DNA of 64,000 nucleotides, from assembly GCA_004794785.1 (NCBI GenBank), contig SJOL01008406.1, positions 53,971 through 117,970 on the forward strand. The letters are read 5' to 3'. The notes beneath the pieces were generated by a model that did no database searches, was not told the DNA's origin, and was given only the letters and a program-made list of their open reading frames with translations. This DNA is from Opisthorchis felineus (Eukaryota; Platyhelminthes; Trematoda; Opisthorchiida; Opisthorchiidae). Position numbers and translations under genes: made by a program. Within the stretch, counting starts at the first letter, position 1. Every line of letters begins with the position of its first letter. This document shows positions 24,069 to 37,800 of the stretch, piece by piece.

Positions 24069-27000
24069 CTACAGTTTGAAATCAACCGACAAGAGTAAAG
24101 TTGTTACTTTAACCTGTCAGATTTGCTAGGAATTCACAAAGCTTATCTGATGGGACAGAGAAAATAAGGACTGTGGTATCAACAAATACACTGATTTGCA
24201 AAAGAATTTGGTTTTGACAACAGACTCAAATGAATACAGCTGAATCTCTCGCTTATGATGGCCCATAATGGTCCAGGGCTTTTCAGCAGCCTTATGAGTA
24301 GCGTGTTATATCCAAACAAGGACTATAGTATTTTGAGTGATCAACTAACCGTCCAGCTATGCCAGAATCATCCGCATTCTCTGGCGTACTCCAAAAAAAG
24401 CATGAAAAGGAAAGATAATCCATCGGAACTAACAGAACCTGAGCAAATTTTGGGAAGCCAACCCAATGTGAGTGTTTGTGGCAGTATCCCAGCCCTCGTG
24501 ACTACTTCGGGCATGACAGCTAGGCACCGAAAGAGTGTTACAGCTGAACGACTTTTCTGAAGGATATTTTTATGTGTCATTGCTGAAACATTTGTCTACA
24601 CGTCTTTGGAGCGTTCTCAGATTATGAGGGACAGTTTTCTTAGACCGACAGATGCTGGTGAATTTTACAGAAACGTCACGCAGAAAAAATACATTACAAA
24701 GGTCGAGGGACGTGGCAGGATATAACCATAAAGCTTAGAAACAGCAGCAATGCAAGAATTCAGATCAGGAGAGCCCTAAACACTGCTTTAGTATCCTCAT
24801 TGTCGGTGCTGCTGAATCCTGAGTTGATTTTGTGCAACACTTTAAGTTGAATAATGTTAAAAACGAGTGATTCACTTAAGGTTAACTTCAACACCGCAGT
24901 TTGCCACCGAGTGTTTATCTCTCTGTGTGCCCAATTTGTGGTCTGAGACCGATAGGAACAGGGGATGTCACCGACATAAGGGACCTCAGATGTGTGATGG
25001 TGACGACGGTTTGTCTGTACCTGGTTGTGCCTTATAATGAGCATTGGCTCAACAAAAGCACCTGGATATCTTTAGTATAGATCCAACCGCAAAAATAGGT
25101 CGTCTTTATTCAGCATAATAATAACCTCTTAAACGACGTATTCGTTCGGTCCTCACTTGACTATCTTATCACTGTACAAACGGGTGCGTAACCCCTAAAG
25201 GATACATCAATTGTCCAAAGAATTGTTGAGGTTTTTCATTGGATATTAATCCCGCGTACCCTTTTATTAGGCTCTTTTAGCCCGATTAAATGAGTGGGGT
25301 GAAATATTATCCTAAAGTGTAATATACATCCTGCTCTAATCGTCGTAAGAAGCCATTAAACTTAAGTAGTCGCAAACCTGCTGGTTACAATAGATTTGTA
25401 AGCGTATTCGGCGATGAGAAAGAGGATGATGAAGACAGTTAGCCCCAAGTGAACCAACTAATCTCCTTAAACCTTATTGGCGTGACGTAGGGTACGTGGT
25501 CCATATAAGAATACTCTTATGTAGACGTAATGCACTACTCATAAGGTTGCTGAAAACTCTTCGGCAGCCCACGACCGGGTTCACCGTTCTTGGGGCACAT
25601 TAGGCAGGCGCAGTCCCCTAGTTTCCGTCAAGGTTATGTTCTACTATAACCCAAATTAGACAGATTTCGATAAATACACTCATTTACATATCACGTTGGT
25701 TTTGACGGGAGACTAACCTGGAGCCCAGCTGAATCTCTCGTTTATGGTGTTCAGCTGGGTTCCAGGCGAGTCGCCCGTCAAAGCAAAATTCGTATGCAAA
25801 TGAGTGTATTTCGCTAATATCCCTCTGTGTTTGATTCTACCAAAACGGCAGATAGTAAGACGATTACATGCAATATTTCGACCGGCCCCGAAAGTACTAA
25901 TGGGAAATTTCAAGTCAAGATTGCTGTTCTTCCCGGTTACTTCTCATGCTTCCGATCACTCTATCATACGGAAAGGAAGCCAAATCGCTTTCATTCCCTC
26001 TCAAACAGAGTTCATAGCTTGACGGTATCGAACTGTATCACTTTAAGACTTGTACCAGTCAGCCCTGAGAAATGATGGTTAGTTGGAAGGCAAGTCGTAC
26101 ACTCAGGTCATTCAAATGGCGAATGCTTACCTAGGTAACAGAGAAGGCTAGTTGGAAGCAACTCTTGGGAATGAAGGTGTTGCAAGAGGCAACTATCACA
26201 CCTATTGCTAATTGATACATTCGTCTTGGCCAAAAGATATCTATCTGAGGAAAAGGTGGATCGGCAAATCAGTCACAGGAAGGCCGTCTTGAGCAATGTT
26301 CTGAGATTTTAAATTACAAGGCACCTGGCCTCTCACAAATTTAGGGACATTGAGGGATCCGGAATGGAATGTGAACGCCAGTGTTCCAACCAAAACAGCA
26401 ACAAGACACAAAATTTTCCTCAACTGACGTGACTGGACGGCAGGACTTGAGGGCATATACTCTACAAGAAGGTTGCGAGATACTAATAAGCACATTTACT
26501 GACCCGCTTCAAATGATGTTTAATCACAATACGGTACTGCGGGAAAGCGTTGCCTCCGCTTCGAGCCCAATCTGCAAAATGGGCTCGAAAACATTGTGTG
26601 AAAACTACCTTAGTAACCGCAGAGTTCAAACTGTTCTCTTACACGGGATGAGCGATTAGCGAGAGTCACATTGGGAGGGATCAGCCTAGGTTTCGTGTTG
26701 GGTAAAAGGATACAATGACAGTGTTTTCAGTATGCTGCAGATACTTGAACACCACCGTGGAAACAACGGCCAGCCATCATTACTTACTCTTGACCTAATG
26801 ACTGTTCTCGATTCTTTTGGTCTTTAGACGCAGTAGTGGTTTCTGTCAACCAAACGCCTTCCATCTAAATTTTTCGTTCCCTGAAAAAATTATATTCAAA
26901 CTACTGTGAAATAGTAAGATCTAGCCTGAGTTCATCATATCTCTTGGTGTCATACAGGGCAGTATTCTGTCACCCTCGTGTCTCAACCACAATCTGATGC

Positions 27001-30000
27001 ACTTCCCGAAGTGCCCTAATCTGTCTCGAAAACCTTGAGGGGTGAAATATCAGCGGAGAACTGGCCCACAGAAATTGAGTGCATCGGTGAACCTGTTCTT
27101 CTTTGGTCGGATCCCACGGAACTAAAAGTCCTTTTTACTCCTCAATCATATGATTTAGAGCGCACTTTGCACTCGCGAAGCCTAGTGTTGTGTTAGTTTT
27201 GGGTGGGCTCAAACCCAAACAGCAAATCAGCCGATCGGTGTGGTAGACGAATTCATCTACCTAGGCAGCTGCATGTATATCATGTACTGGTCAGAGGCAG
27301 TTCACTTCCTCAATAGACAGCTTATGGTGAAAGTCGTCAAACTCCAGAATCCACAGTGCCTAGCCACCCATTCTTGTGTCGAGGATAAAATTTATGACGC
27401 TGATGTGTGATTCATACTGCTTTATGGATCCTAAACATGGCCAGGACGGGCCGGAACTACCAGAAGATGTTCTGTGTTTGGCTACTAGCGTCTCCACGGA
27501 AATGACCGAGTCTGGTAAGAACACGTAGCTCAGCACCAATTCTGAGATTTGCAAGCGGTGGTTTTTAAAACTTCGAGGTTAGGGCAAAAGCACGTATTTC
27601 GACAATATGACATTTGCATAACTGCATCTATAAGTAACTGGTACCATTATGCCCAACTTAAGACAACCTCGCAACTAAAAAGCATGTCGTATTAGAAAGG
27701 TATCAGGAAGGTCAGATTCCTGAAAGCAACCACAGAACGCCCGGAACCTACTGAGACCCTAAAACTTCACCAAAATCTCAATAGGAAAGCCGGCAAGCAT
27801 CCAAACCAGTCAGTCATTCAGTCAATTCAGCAACAGCCTGGATCGATGAAAGCAAATTTCAAATAGCGTGAGATGCCTTGTAAGCGTTGCACTCGCTCGT
27901 TCGCAGTAAACCTGTTGTATTCCTCATCGGTGAGTCTTTTTCTCGGCATTAGCCACTGGAGCGGGAACAGCAGTCAGATATAACAAAAGGTAACCATAAT
28001 TTGAGGAGAAAACAGTACCTCTGTTGTCCTTGGCATGCACAGTCATCCGGCCCTATTAGGGAGGGACATCTCTATTAGAAAGGTCTGTCGAAGGAGGAAA
28101 TACTCAAATTTTTGTTAAAGCGATGATGCAGTTGGAACGTTTGTTCCACGTTTTAATATCCATTTGTAGTTGGGGCCCACGGTATCCACAAACGTATTCA
28201 TTAAATAACTAGGTGTGGATGAGGGTGTGACTGTACTAGGTGGCACACATTAGAAACAGTTCTCATAAAAGATAGTTTCCACAGTTATGGATGAGTAACT
28301 AGAGTTGCCAGTCCAGAGAATACAGAGTTGCACTAATCAGCAGATTGGTAATGGGTGACTTATGCGTAGAGTGCGGAAGAAATATCTGGACACAACTCAC
28401 GATCAAGGATTAAGTCCGTCTGAAATTTCTTCGAATGTTAAGGTACAGCAAAAGAGACGTACGCCAAGCAGTGTCACTGGAATTTTGGCCATCAGTCTGT
28501 ATTGGATTAGTCTTACTGGCGGTAAAGGCCTAGACACTTCTGACTGGGGTCGATACTCAGTGGGATCTCATGGCATACGCAGCAGGGGCCACCATCGCTC
28601 ATAAGGCGCACCAACATGGCGAACTTAGATTATTCATCTTTTGTCTTCGTTTGTGGGATGATGGTCATAAGAATTCAGTCGGACTGCGAAACTTTCACGG
28701 CTTACGAGCAGGACGTTTTTGAGTCCATGTAAGGATACCTAGGGTTAGTGGGCGCTCCTAGCTATCCAGACAAAATGACAGTTACGCAGTCTGTATTGGT
28801 TGCATAGGCACATGTTCTTATCAACCAATGTCGATTACATCAGTATACTGAGCATAAAGGTGAGTCTAATTGACGCAAGTATGAAGGGGCAAACTCTACC
28901 GTTCACTGTATCACGTTTTACACTATTGGTATATACATCGCTTGAAGCTTCAACTCCACCGCTCAGAGAAATGCTTGTGTGAAACTGTTTTCACCTTATC
29001 TCAAAAGTGACTTCGCAAGTGCGACGTCAGACTAATCGGCCAGAATCGTTGGCCTCTTTGGGAAAAACAATCACTTGTAAGCAGTCAAGCGGTTAGTCCT
29101 AATTTTTGTACAGTACTCACGGTGACTTCAACGAGCGCTGTGTCTCTTAGCGCAGAATTAATATGTCATCATAGGTTGTAGGTTGGGTGTCTTTCTTGAG
29201 AGCAGTAATTACGACAACCGTCTAAAAATCCACGGTCAGGTAGAAGGACACTTCGAATGTCATTTCCATAATTTGCACATCCTGCTTTGGTGCATATTTC
29301 AGTAGCTTGGACTGAAATTTACCTCTTCTGGAGTTCATCTGTCAGGTACCGATAAGCGAGATTCATTAGAACTTCGCAGTCAGGTTCATGTTCTTTCATG
29401 CTTACTATGCTTTGCAACGGACAGAACTTAGGTCCTTCGTTGACAAAGCATCTGGACCGTTTTCCCATCTACACTCCTCGGTTATGTAGCTTCAGCCGCC
29501 AGGCTGTGTCCTGCAGGGACAGGGGACATCTTCACGATGCTTAGCGGCCATGAAACATGGAACTATGGCAGCGGCCATTCAGGTATGACAACGGTTATTA
29601 CGATAACATTTATGTCAGGCAGGATATGGAGCTGAAAACAACAGGATAAAACGTCCTGATTGATTCAACTGTCGTTCCGCTCTATTCTGTCCTGATCACT
29701 CACTTAGTAGAGGGGGCAGATCACTGAAATCACTGTGTAGTATGATAATCTCATGTGTGAAGTGCATTACGTATTGTCCATCGGTTCGTTTGGGCAGGCA
29801 TTTTGAGCTTCCCTTGGAGTTAACCGTAAAGTTTGCTTATTGGTTTTAATGGATGTTCAGTTCCCGACTTTCAGTAATATGACAGTCATTTAGGGAATCT
29901 GTCCCTGTAAGTGCTAGGTGAAGGCGCCTGTTGAGTGGACTAACTTCGGCCTTGGATTCGTCAACAAAAAAACATGGGTGAGGGGAAACCATCACACTTA

Positions 30001-33000
30001 TCCCAATAAGGCTATAGGTCATCTAACTTACTTCAGGCAGAGACATGATAAACTCGTGAATATTGGCCGTCCTGGCAGCCTCGATAATCTCATCCATTGA
30101 GACGATCCTCGTATTATCCCCGTAGGCAATGTTCTCCCGTATACTCGTATTGAACAAAGTAGGTTCCTGTGATACAATAGCAATCTGCTGCCTGATCCAA
30201 CATGGCGCCAAGTCCCTGATATCCATCCCGTCAAAGAATATTCCTGAATTCGGACCATGGTCGTCAGGCTCATAGAATCGCTGGACCAATTGCAGCAGAG
30301 TTGATTTTCCACAACCGGATTGGCCTACAAGAGCTACCTTCTTTCCTTTTTCAATGTCATGTGAGAAGCTCTGAGATTGTGTATGATACAAAAGTGGGGC
30401 AAATATAGAATTTTGTTAACGCGAGCTTTTGATTAGGGAGTTCAAACTTAGCAAGTTCTGAATAAAAGTATTCATTACGAATAAGAAAATGGTTCGAACG
30501 TAAGGACATTCGTTAACTGAAAAGGAAAGTCACCTCTCTTATACTTCCATGATCATTGTTGTACTTTATTCGAACGTACGCAAAACTAACCACTAACTAG
30601 TGCCTCTTTGCGGATATAGTTGAACTCCATTAATGTTCTTGAATCCACTGAACTTTGTCTACCAGGTGTTGGATCTACTGTTGATGTGCATCATCGACTC
30701 TATCGGGACTTGGCAACGCGTTTGGTTTCCATTCATCACTAAGGTGTTCCTAGTCAAGGTACAGAATGCAATCTGTGGTTAGTATGGGACAGTCTCCCAG
30801 ATCTTTGTATTCTCATAATGGCGCTGATGTCGTCTAGTTAAAATTCCTTACCACTTGCTCTATCAATCTGCAAATAACTTAACACTCCACATCCTAATGC
30901 TTTTTCTAACCATGAGGACATTATTTCCGAAATCCTCTCCGATTGTTTCAATGTGTGGAGCACACGCAGTGTACTATGCAATCATTTTCCAACCGCTGCG
31001 TGATCGTTTCCCTAAAATCATTGGATGCATTCGTTTTCTAGATCCTTATGAGGCGGACACCACACACTTACTGTTAGGATTTTGACTTCCGGTCTCGTAG
31101 GATAGCGAAAATGAAGGCGCCGAAATTGCACTCTCCCCTTGAATGGGGATAGTGGTATATCCCCAGCGTTAACCATAATCCTTGGAACGCGATCCACAAT
31201 GTGTAGTATCTTTTCTACAGCTTCAGTGACTTGTTTCGCATCCGAGGCTGTAAACCCCAACCGTCCAATAGCTTGAGAAGCAAAGTTGATTACTAAAAAT
31301 GCCCTAAAGGAGTGAGAAATTGAAAATTTAGACAGGCAGTAAGGATAGTTTGTTGGAGGAGGGAAATGTATAAGATTTTTGTCGGGAATAGCAAAACTGT
31401 CCTTGTTCTGAAGCATTCTGTCCTTGAAGGTTCAAGCACATGAACACTAAAATTGCATCACACACGTAGTCACCCGTTTTGAATAATATTTACAAGCGAT
31501 TGTGTCTCGTGAATAAGTCAGAATGCTTCAGCGTACGCCAATATTGAGCCGAACGCGAATTCGGTTTCATTTTTCAATTATTTTATGTGCTTAAAGCTCC
31601 AGTTACGCTAAGAAATGTACAGTGAAATTTTCCAAAGCACCTCACACTACCAACAAACCACAATGTAACTTGCACCTGAAGTGGAAGGAATTTTTCAGCC
31701 ATATTTCCATTTTGTATGGTTCTGCTGGTAGAAGTAGTAAACTAGCCATTTGGGATCAACTGCATCGTTAGTTCTGCTAATGGAAAGCCGGTCCGACCGA
31801 TTTTACCAAGCAAAATGAACCTGCATCAACAAATTCTTCCGGATTTCTCAGAGGGTTTGGACTGAATCGTAACGGAACGTGGCTTTGAAGACAGTCATCG
31901 TTTTTCGCCACAGACATAGACTTCTCTTTCGACAAGCACACTCACTTGCGTATCAATGTGGTTTTCACGGAGACTCGCACGAACCTCTTGTTCGTGATAG
32001 TGTTGAACTGAAGAATACCGCAGACCAGAGTGCATTTGCTGAATTTCTTGCAATTTGGGTTGAAGTAGAACTTAAGGTTGACGGAAACTCGGGGTTGCGC
32101 CTACCTGATGAGTCCGGAGAAGGACGAGACCAATCGAGGGCTGTAAAAGGGTTTTCAGCAACCTTGTGGACAATTTCATTTACGAAAACTGATTGCCCTT
32201 TATTTCAACTCAATTGTGAACAAGTGGTAGATGTACTATGATGCTTTCCACCAATAAGGTTGCACTGGTTTTTGTGTCACCGCGTGACGACATTCACTTT
32301 GTAGGTACCACAGGAGGTGGATAACCCGAAGATTCCCATCTCCTCGGGGTAGGTGATTCATACGACATTTTACTGTTCTAATCAGTTTCTGGCAGAATAG
32401 ATGCAATTCCCACAGTCAGTCTGCAGTCAACGCGAATTTAAGAATAGCTGCTTGCTGCTGTCAGTTTTTTTAATTTACCTCAACTACTTGTCTCCCAAAA
32501 GTAGGCACAAGACTTCACTTCAAAAGGTAAATTTGAATGAAAGTCTTGGCAGAGAGCTTGCGTGGGAATGTCACCACAAGCAGTTGGACTGGAATACCTA
32601 GTCTGTACCGGAACCTGAACAATTTGCAGGGTTTTACGGATGTAATAAAGAAATACGTCCCCTCATCTGGGTTGGCACGTCAATGTCACTCAGTGAGATA
32701 TGCCGGCAGAACGTGGGTAGCATTTGCAAATATGATCAGTCTTTGTGATTCACGTCATTGATGTCAAGTGAGTTTGGTGACACCAGTCTAAGAAGGAGTG
32801 AACGAACTAAGATGGCTTATTGTGAAAGAGAACAAGGTTACTTATGAGAAACCAGGTAAATTTCGACTTATCGTGCATTACTTCGTGTGATATTGAACAG
32901 TGTTTAGGGTCGCAAACTTCACCACACAACTACCTACTGACGCTGTCAACTCGACCGTTGATAAATGCTTGTGGGCGAAGTACCTAGCTTAGCAAGCTAT

Positions 33001-34819
33001 TCATCGGTTCATGTTGTATATCACTTCGTTTGCACAACAGTGTTTCAGAAAATACTTCTGTGCACGTTTCATAGGGTAATTAGATCGTTTTGTTTGCAAT
33101 TATGAAGCAAATAAGTAATCCATAGAGCCGGAAAATAAACCCCCTTCAGTTCCAAGGCTTGGTTTCCTCAAGGTGGAGTTTTTGAAGAAGAAATTAAAGC
33201 CACAGCAGTTTTTCCTTAGTGACTTTGACCAGTTTTGGAAAGTTTTACATGTTTGGGAAAGTATTTAATCGTAATTCGAAGTTTACAGTGTTTCATAGTT
33301 CTGGAATACAGCTCACGGAAATCGTGTGTGGGTAACAATATAGACATAAAATTTCACGGGATTGATATTTTGTTTTAATCTCCCTCTGTCAGCCAAGTTT
33401 TGTTTAATAAAAGCCAAATATAGCTCAAAAATGTACCCATTATGGACAAACTGCAGGTTTTAAGATGCAGACTCCGCTTATTTACCCCTCTCCACTAGTC
33501 AGCTGATTGCCCAAGTAGATGTGTTTTTTCGTTCTTCTGGTATGATGTTTTATCTGAGCGCGTTCGGATGATTTTAGAACATTCTTGGGAGTCAAAGGTT
33601 AAAACCATGAAATTAGATTTATTTACTGAATAGATTGAAGCGCATGAAGTGCAGACTCATTTGAATGTCCGGTCCCGGTAGAAGTTTTGGATTTTGTTTT
33701 TGATCCTGCCAAAATTTGAAACTGTACCTGAAGAGCGATAACACATCCGTTTTCTTCTGGTCGATCAGGTAAGCTCCCAATCCAAATGTGGCACAAATCG
33801 AGAATGTTGCAATTGTAAGCGAAAAGGCATACAGGATTGCCTGGATCATGGCCTGATTAAACTGCTGCCTGTGAACGATGAAGGGTAAGAATACGTTGTG
33901 AGTTTCGTGGAAGTCAAAAGCTTCAAATTAAGTGGTCCCCAAAAAATACTGACGGCTAATGGAAACGTTGCAAGATATTGGTAACGTGGCTGCTGTACTC
34001 AGCCTTTTTTCGTGTACTTTCGATTGTAGGTTAGTTGTCATTCTCCGAGAACCTGTCCGGAACCAAACTGTTACTTAGCATTACAGGGTGATCTAGGCAA
34101 GAACGTTTTGTGGTCTGTGAGCTGTCCGGAAAGCATTAACCGTTGGTCACAGTTGAGAAACGAGTTAATTCACAGCCTGAGTATTCATGACTTGTTTGAA
34201 GTTTATTTTGCAGCTAAATGGACTGACTTAGTGTGCTAAGCAAGTTAGTCAAACAGATCCCATAACTCATTGTATTCACAATGCCTTTAGTGCTCACTGC
34301 ACTTGCCGTTTGCGGTTTATTCGCAAAGCTGTCTATCATTCTAGATCTATGTTCAATTAGATAGGTTTCCAAAAGGCGTTATCCGATCAAAAAATCCACA
34401 AAATACCCGTCATTTCTCTGAATCTGTGGGTCGCAATAAGCACTGGGATAACAAGATTAGCGTTTTATCATCATGCCATATCAAGAGATTTCTGGAACTC
34501 ACCTGAAATAGCTTCTCGAAGACTCCATGAATCGGTTGTTGTAGAAATCCTCGAGCGCGAAACTCGTTACTGTTCGATTTCCTTTGATTGCTTCTTGAGC
34601 AATCTGGATAGCTTTGGAGTCTTGAAACGTATCCTTTGTCAGGCCGAACATTTTCGTCTTGTGTAGGGATGGGAAAACATTCGTTATCTCCTGCTGGCAC
34701 ACTAGTGTTTAAAGATGTGGTGTGGTAAATACTGTGGTGAAGATCCATTGACTATGCACTAACGTGGGGATTCCTTAATCTGAGTCAGAGCAAACCACTC
34801 AGTTACACACAACTATCGA

Positions 34820-34864
<45 letters not shown>

Positions 34865-37800
34865 GAAACTATCCATGCTCACCTTACATGGAACGTTTTG
34901 ACAAAACAGTGTACCATATGACCGACTACAGTTAAGTTTTCCTGTTCCTGTTCGTGGTTTTGGTCTGGCTGTTTCTGAGTGAAATCTCAAATGGAATGAC
35001 AATTTTTGCCCTAATTCCCCCACAACCAACAATTCTTTTTCAGAAACCCGTATGTATGACGACTGATGCGGGTTTATCCGTAGTTAACCGGAGTGATCAA
35101 ACGCTAAGTTTAGCTTAACTGCTTTCTTGTGGCCCGCTCTCCTGATTCTGCTTAGTGAATCCGACAAGTGAGCTTTCCGTACACGGAAGTAATAAGGAAA
35201 ATTTTTCGGTGTCAGCTCAGCTCTGGCATTTCAGTCAGAACTGTGAACACTTACAAGAAGAGTAAGCTCAGTCACTCGAGGAAAGGTGGAGGGTGATCCG
35301 GATGAACAGCTCGGGCACCTACATGGTAGCGCTATGAGAAGTAAGATGTTCGTCTCCCTCAGAGGTGAAATGCAGATTGACCAGTTCAATCGAGAATATT
35401 CCTCGGGGCCTTGTTCAACTGATGTAAAGCCATTGACGACTACTTACGTGACGGCTACGATACCGCCAAAAGTCAATGAATCCAATGTACTTTTCACTTG
35501 CATTTTCCTGAAAGTAGCCTCGTCGATCATGTGCACCTCAGTTTGCGCAACTTTGAATCACATGATAATTGTTGAGTAACCGTCCTCAGTGTCACTCCAA
35601 ATTTCAAGATAACGTGCGAGTTTAATCTGTTATGAAAGGTTATGACAAGCAAATCCTACTTAATTCATGTTTTAGCCTAATTTAATAACTCTACCCCTGG
35701 ACAGATTATCAAGAGGAGTTGGTGTTTAGGATATTCTGATAAATCAAGCATGATTTGTTGATAAGTGATGCGTTTCATCCAGTTTCGAAAACTGACTCAT
35801 AAGTTTGGTAGCATAATTGACTCTGAAGTGAAAGTTGCTTGTCTTATTTTTGAATCTGAATTTGGTCACAGGGGTGATCACCAGATCTAGAAATTTATGT
35901 TTACTGCTTTATCAAAGATTATATTCATTACTTTCCACTAGATTTGAAGACGATCAGCAGAAGAAGTTGGAAGGATGGACGATAAGGAACAACAAACTGA
36001 GATCTGATTTAACTGATGAAGTTTCGCGAACAAAATGCGTGGACAACGTTAGCTGCTGATGGGCGCGAAAGACACCTCACACAGTATCAACTACGGAACA
36101 GTACAGACCCACATAAACAGATAAAACAGATTGTTCAACTAATTCCATTTATGACTTAAGGTTCATTCCGTTGTCACACAGAACTAGAGATTAAGTTGAT
36201 CCCCCTGAAAAGGACTCCACAAGGATATAATTAAACTGGGTGCTATATGTAGTCCGTATCGGGAGGGGGATTGAAATACAGTTACAGATAACAGTTATAA
36301 AATATACTGAAATATATGGTTAACGATCGATTTGAGACCTACTTGGAGCGCATTCCCAACTGCAAGCATAGGAAAGAATGACAGCATCACGAGAGTGACT
36401 TGCCAGTTATAGAAGAGCGCAATAGCTAATGATATCGTTATGATCAGGATAGCCTCAAGCATTGAGCTTAATCGAGCTCCAGTGAATTTTGAAACTTTAG
36501 TCGCTTCCGTTGCCAGCAGGGCAGTTAGATAACCTGGCTGGTGTTCTCGGCTGTCGAACCAGGCGACTTCCTGTAATAAAGGTGAAATATATAGAAAGAA
36601 ACTGATACTCCAAATTCCGAGTTATTATGAAATTTGGCAATTATGCAAACAACAGGGAATTTGCACAAAACTTAATTAAATGTTGCCTTGCTAAGACCCT
36701 ATTATTTCGCGGTTGCTGACCAGATATGGCTCTCTGTTTCAAAAAGCGTTAACCATTCTTGGTTTAACATCTAAGATGGTTAGTGAATCACTTTGTAACA
36801 GTGCATTTTTAGACTGTCAGTTATTGTGTGATCTGCATTTCCCCTAGAAATTTACGTTTATTGATGAGAACACTTTACTAGGAATTTGTAGACACACTAC
36901 CAAGCACACCTAGACCACATGCCCGATACAAACACCTGGGGATTTAAATTCTGGGCGTATCATGCCTTGTATCCTGAAGAAGATTCATAAACTGAAATCT
37001 GTCCGTGTTTTCGTAAGTACCAGGATTTCAGAACTACTACTATTGTTTGATGCACTCGATTTATGATTGTAATGTTCTATAATAACACCAACAAATGGCA
37101 ACCAAGGGAGATTGCAGAGTACAACGAGTAACTCAGGTAAGGATAATAAGAAAGGATGACAAAAGTGTACACCCACTTACCTGTTGTAGAATTGACTCAA
37201 ACAAGAGGGCACGGATGCGCTTGATCAGTCTTTCTCCAGCAACTCCAAAAAAGTATCCCTGTGGGTTGATCAAACAGTATGCGCACGCAAGTTTGTGAGT
37301 ACACCAAAAGTATAGAGAAATTACGCTTGACTATGATTAGTGCTAGTGCATTGGAAAGTTTTGTATGTCCTCACTTTGCCTGGTGGAAGAAGGTCACCTG
37401 GGCCACACCGGCCTTCTTTTTACGGATTTAACACCAGTAGAATAACGGCCTCATCTGTTTTTAAGTGCAAAGTCCACCTATTTACTGTATCAATGGAAAA
37501 TAACAAAAACCAGTTTAAACACTGGGATTTAGCAGTATCACGTCTCTTAGTTGTGCCTTGTAATATGGCACACCATTTTTTAAGCACAGGAAGCTAAATA
37601 GAATATTGGTTCATTCTTCTCATTCACAGTAAGTTTTCTGAACAGTTCTCAATTTTAGACGTAATACACTACTCATGAGGTTGCTGAAAATTCTTTGGCA
37701 TTCCATGACCGGTTTCGCCCTTCTTGGAGCTCATTAGGTAGGCACAGTCCTCAAGTTTCCGTCAACCTTATGTTCTACTTGAACCCAAATTGCACGAACT

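Larger units (their letters stand above)
24069..30031 (-). other. ABCB1: ABCB last intron, 6 kb
   Basis: This is the largest intron seen. It holds two hammerhead-repeat members (24180-24315 and 25526-25817), a SINE fragment and a decayed RTE LINE (26650-27580). From 27600 to 30031 I see no recognisable element. Confidence 0.85.

Noticed and set aside
36013..36045. CTGATGA followed by a hairpin GTTTCGCGAAC, resembling a hammerhead start
   Set aside because: No GAAA follows the hairpin, and there is no stem I partner or cleavage triplet.
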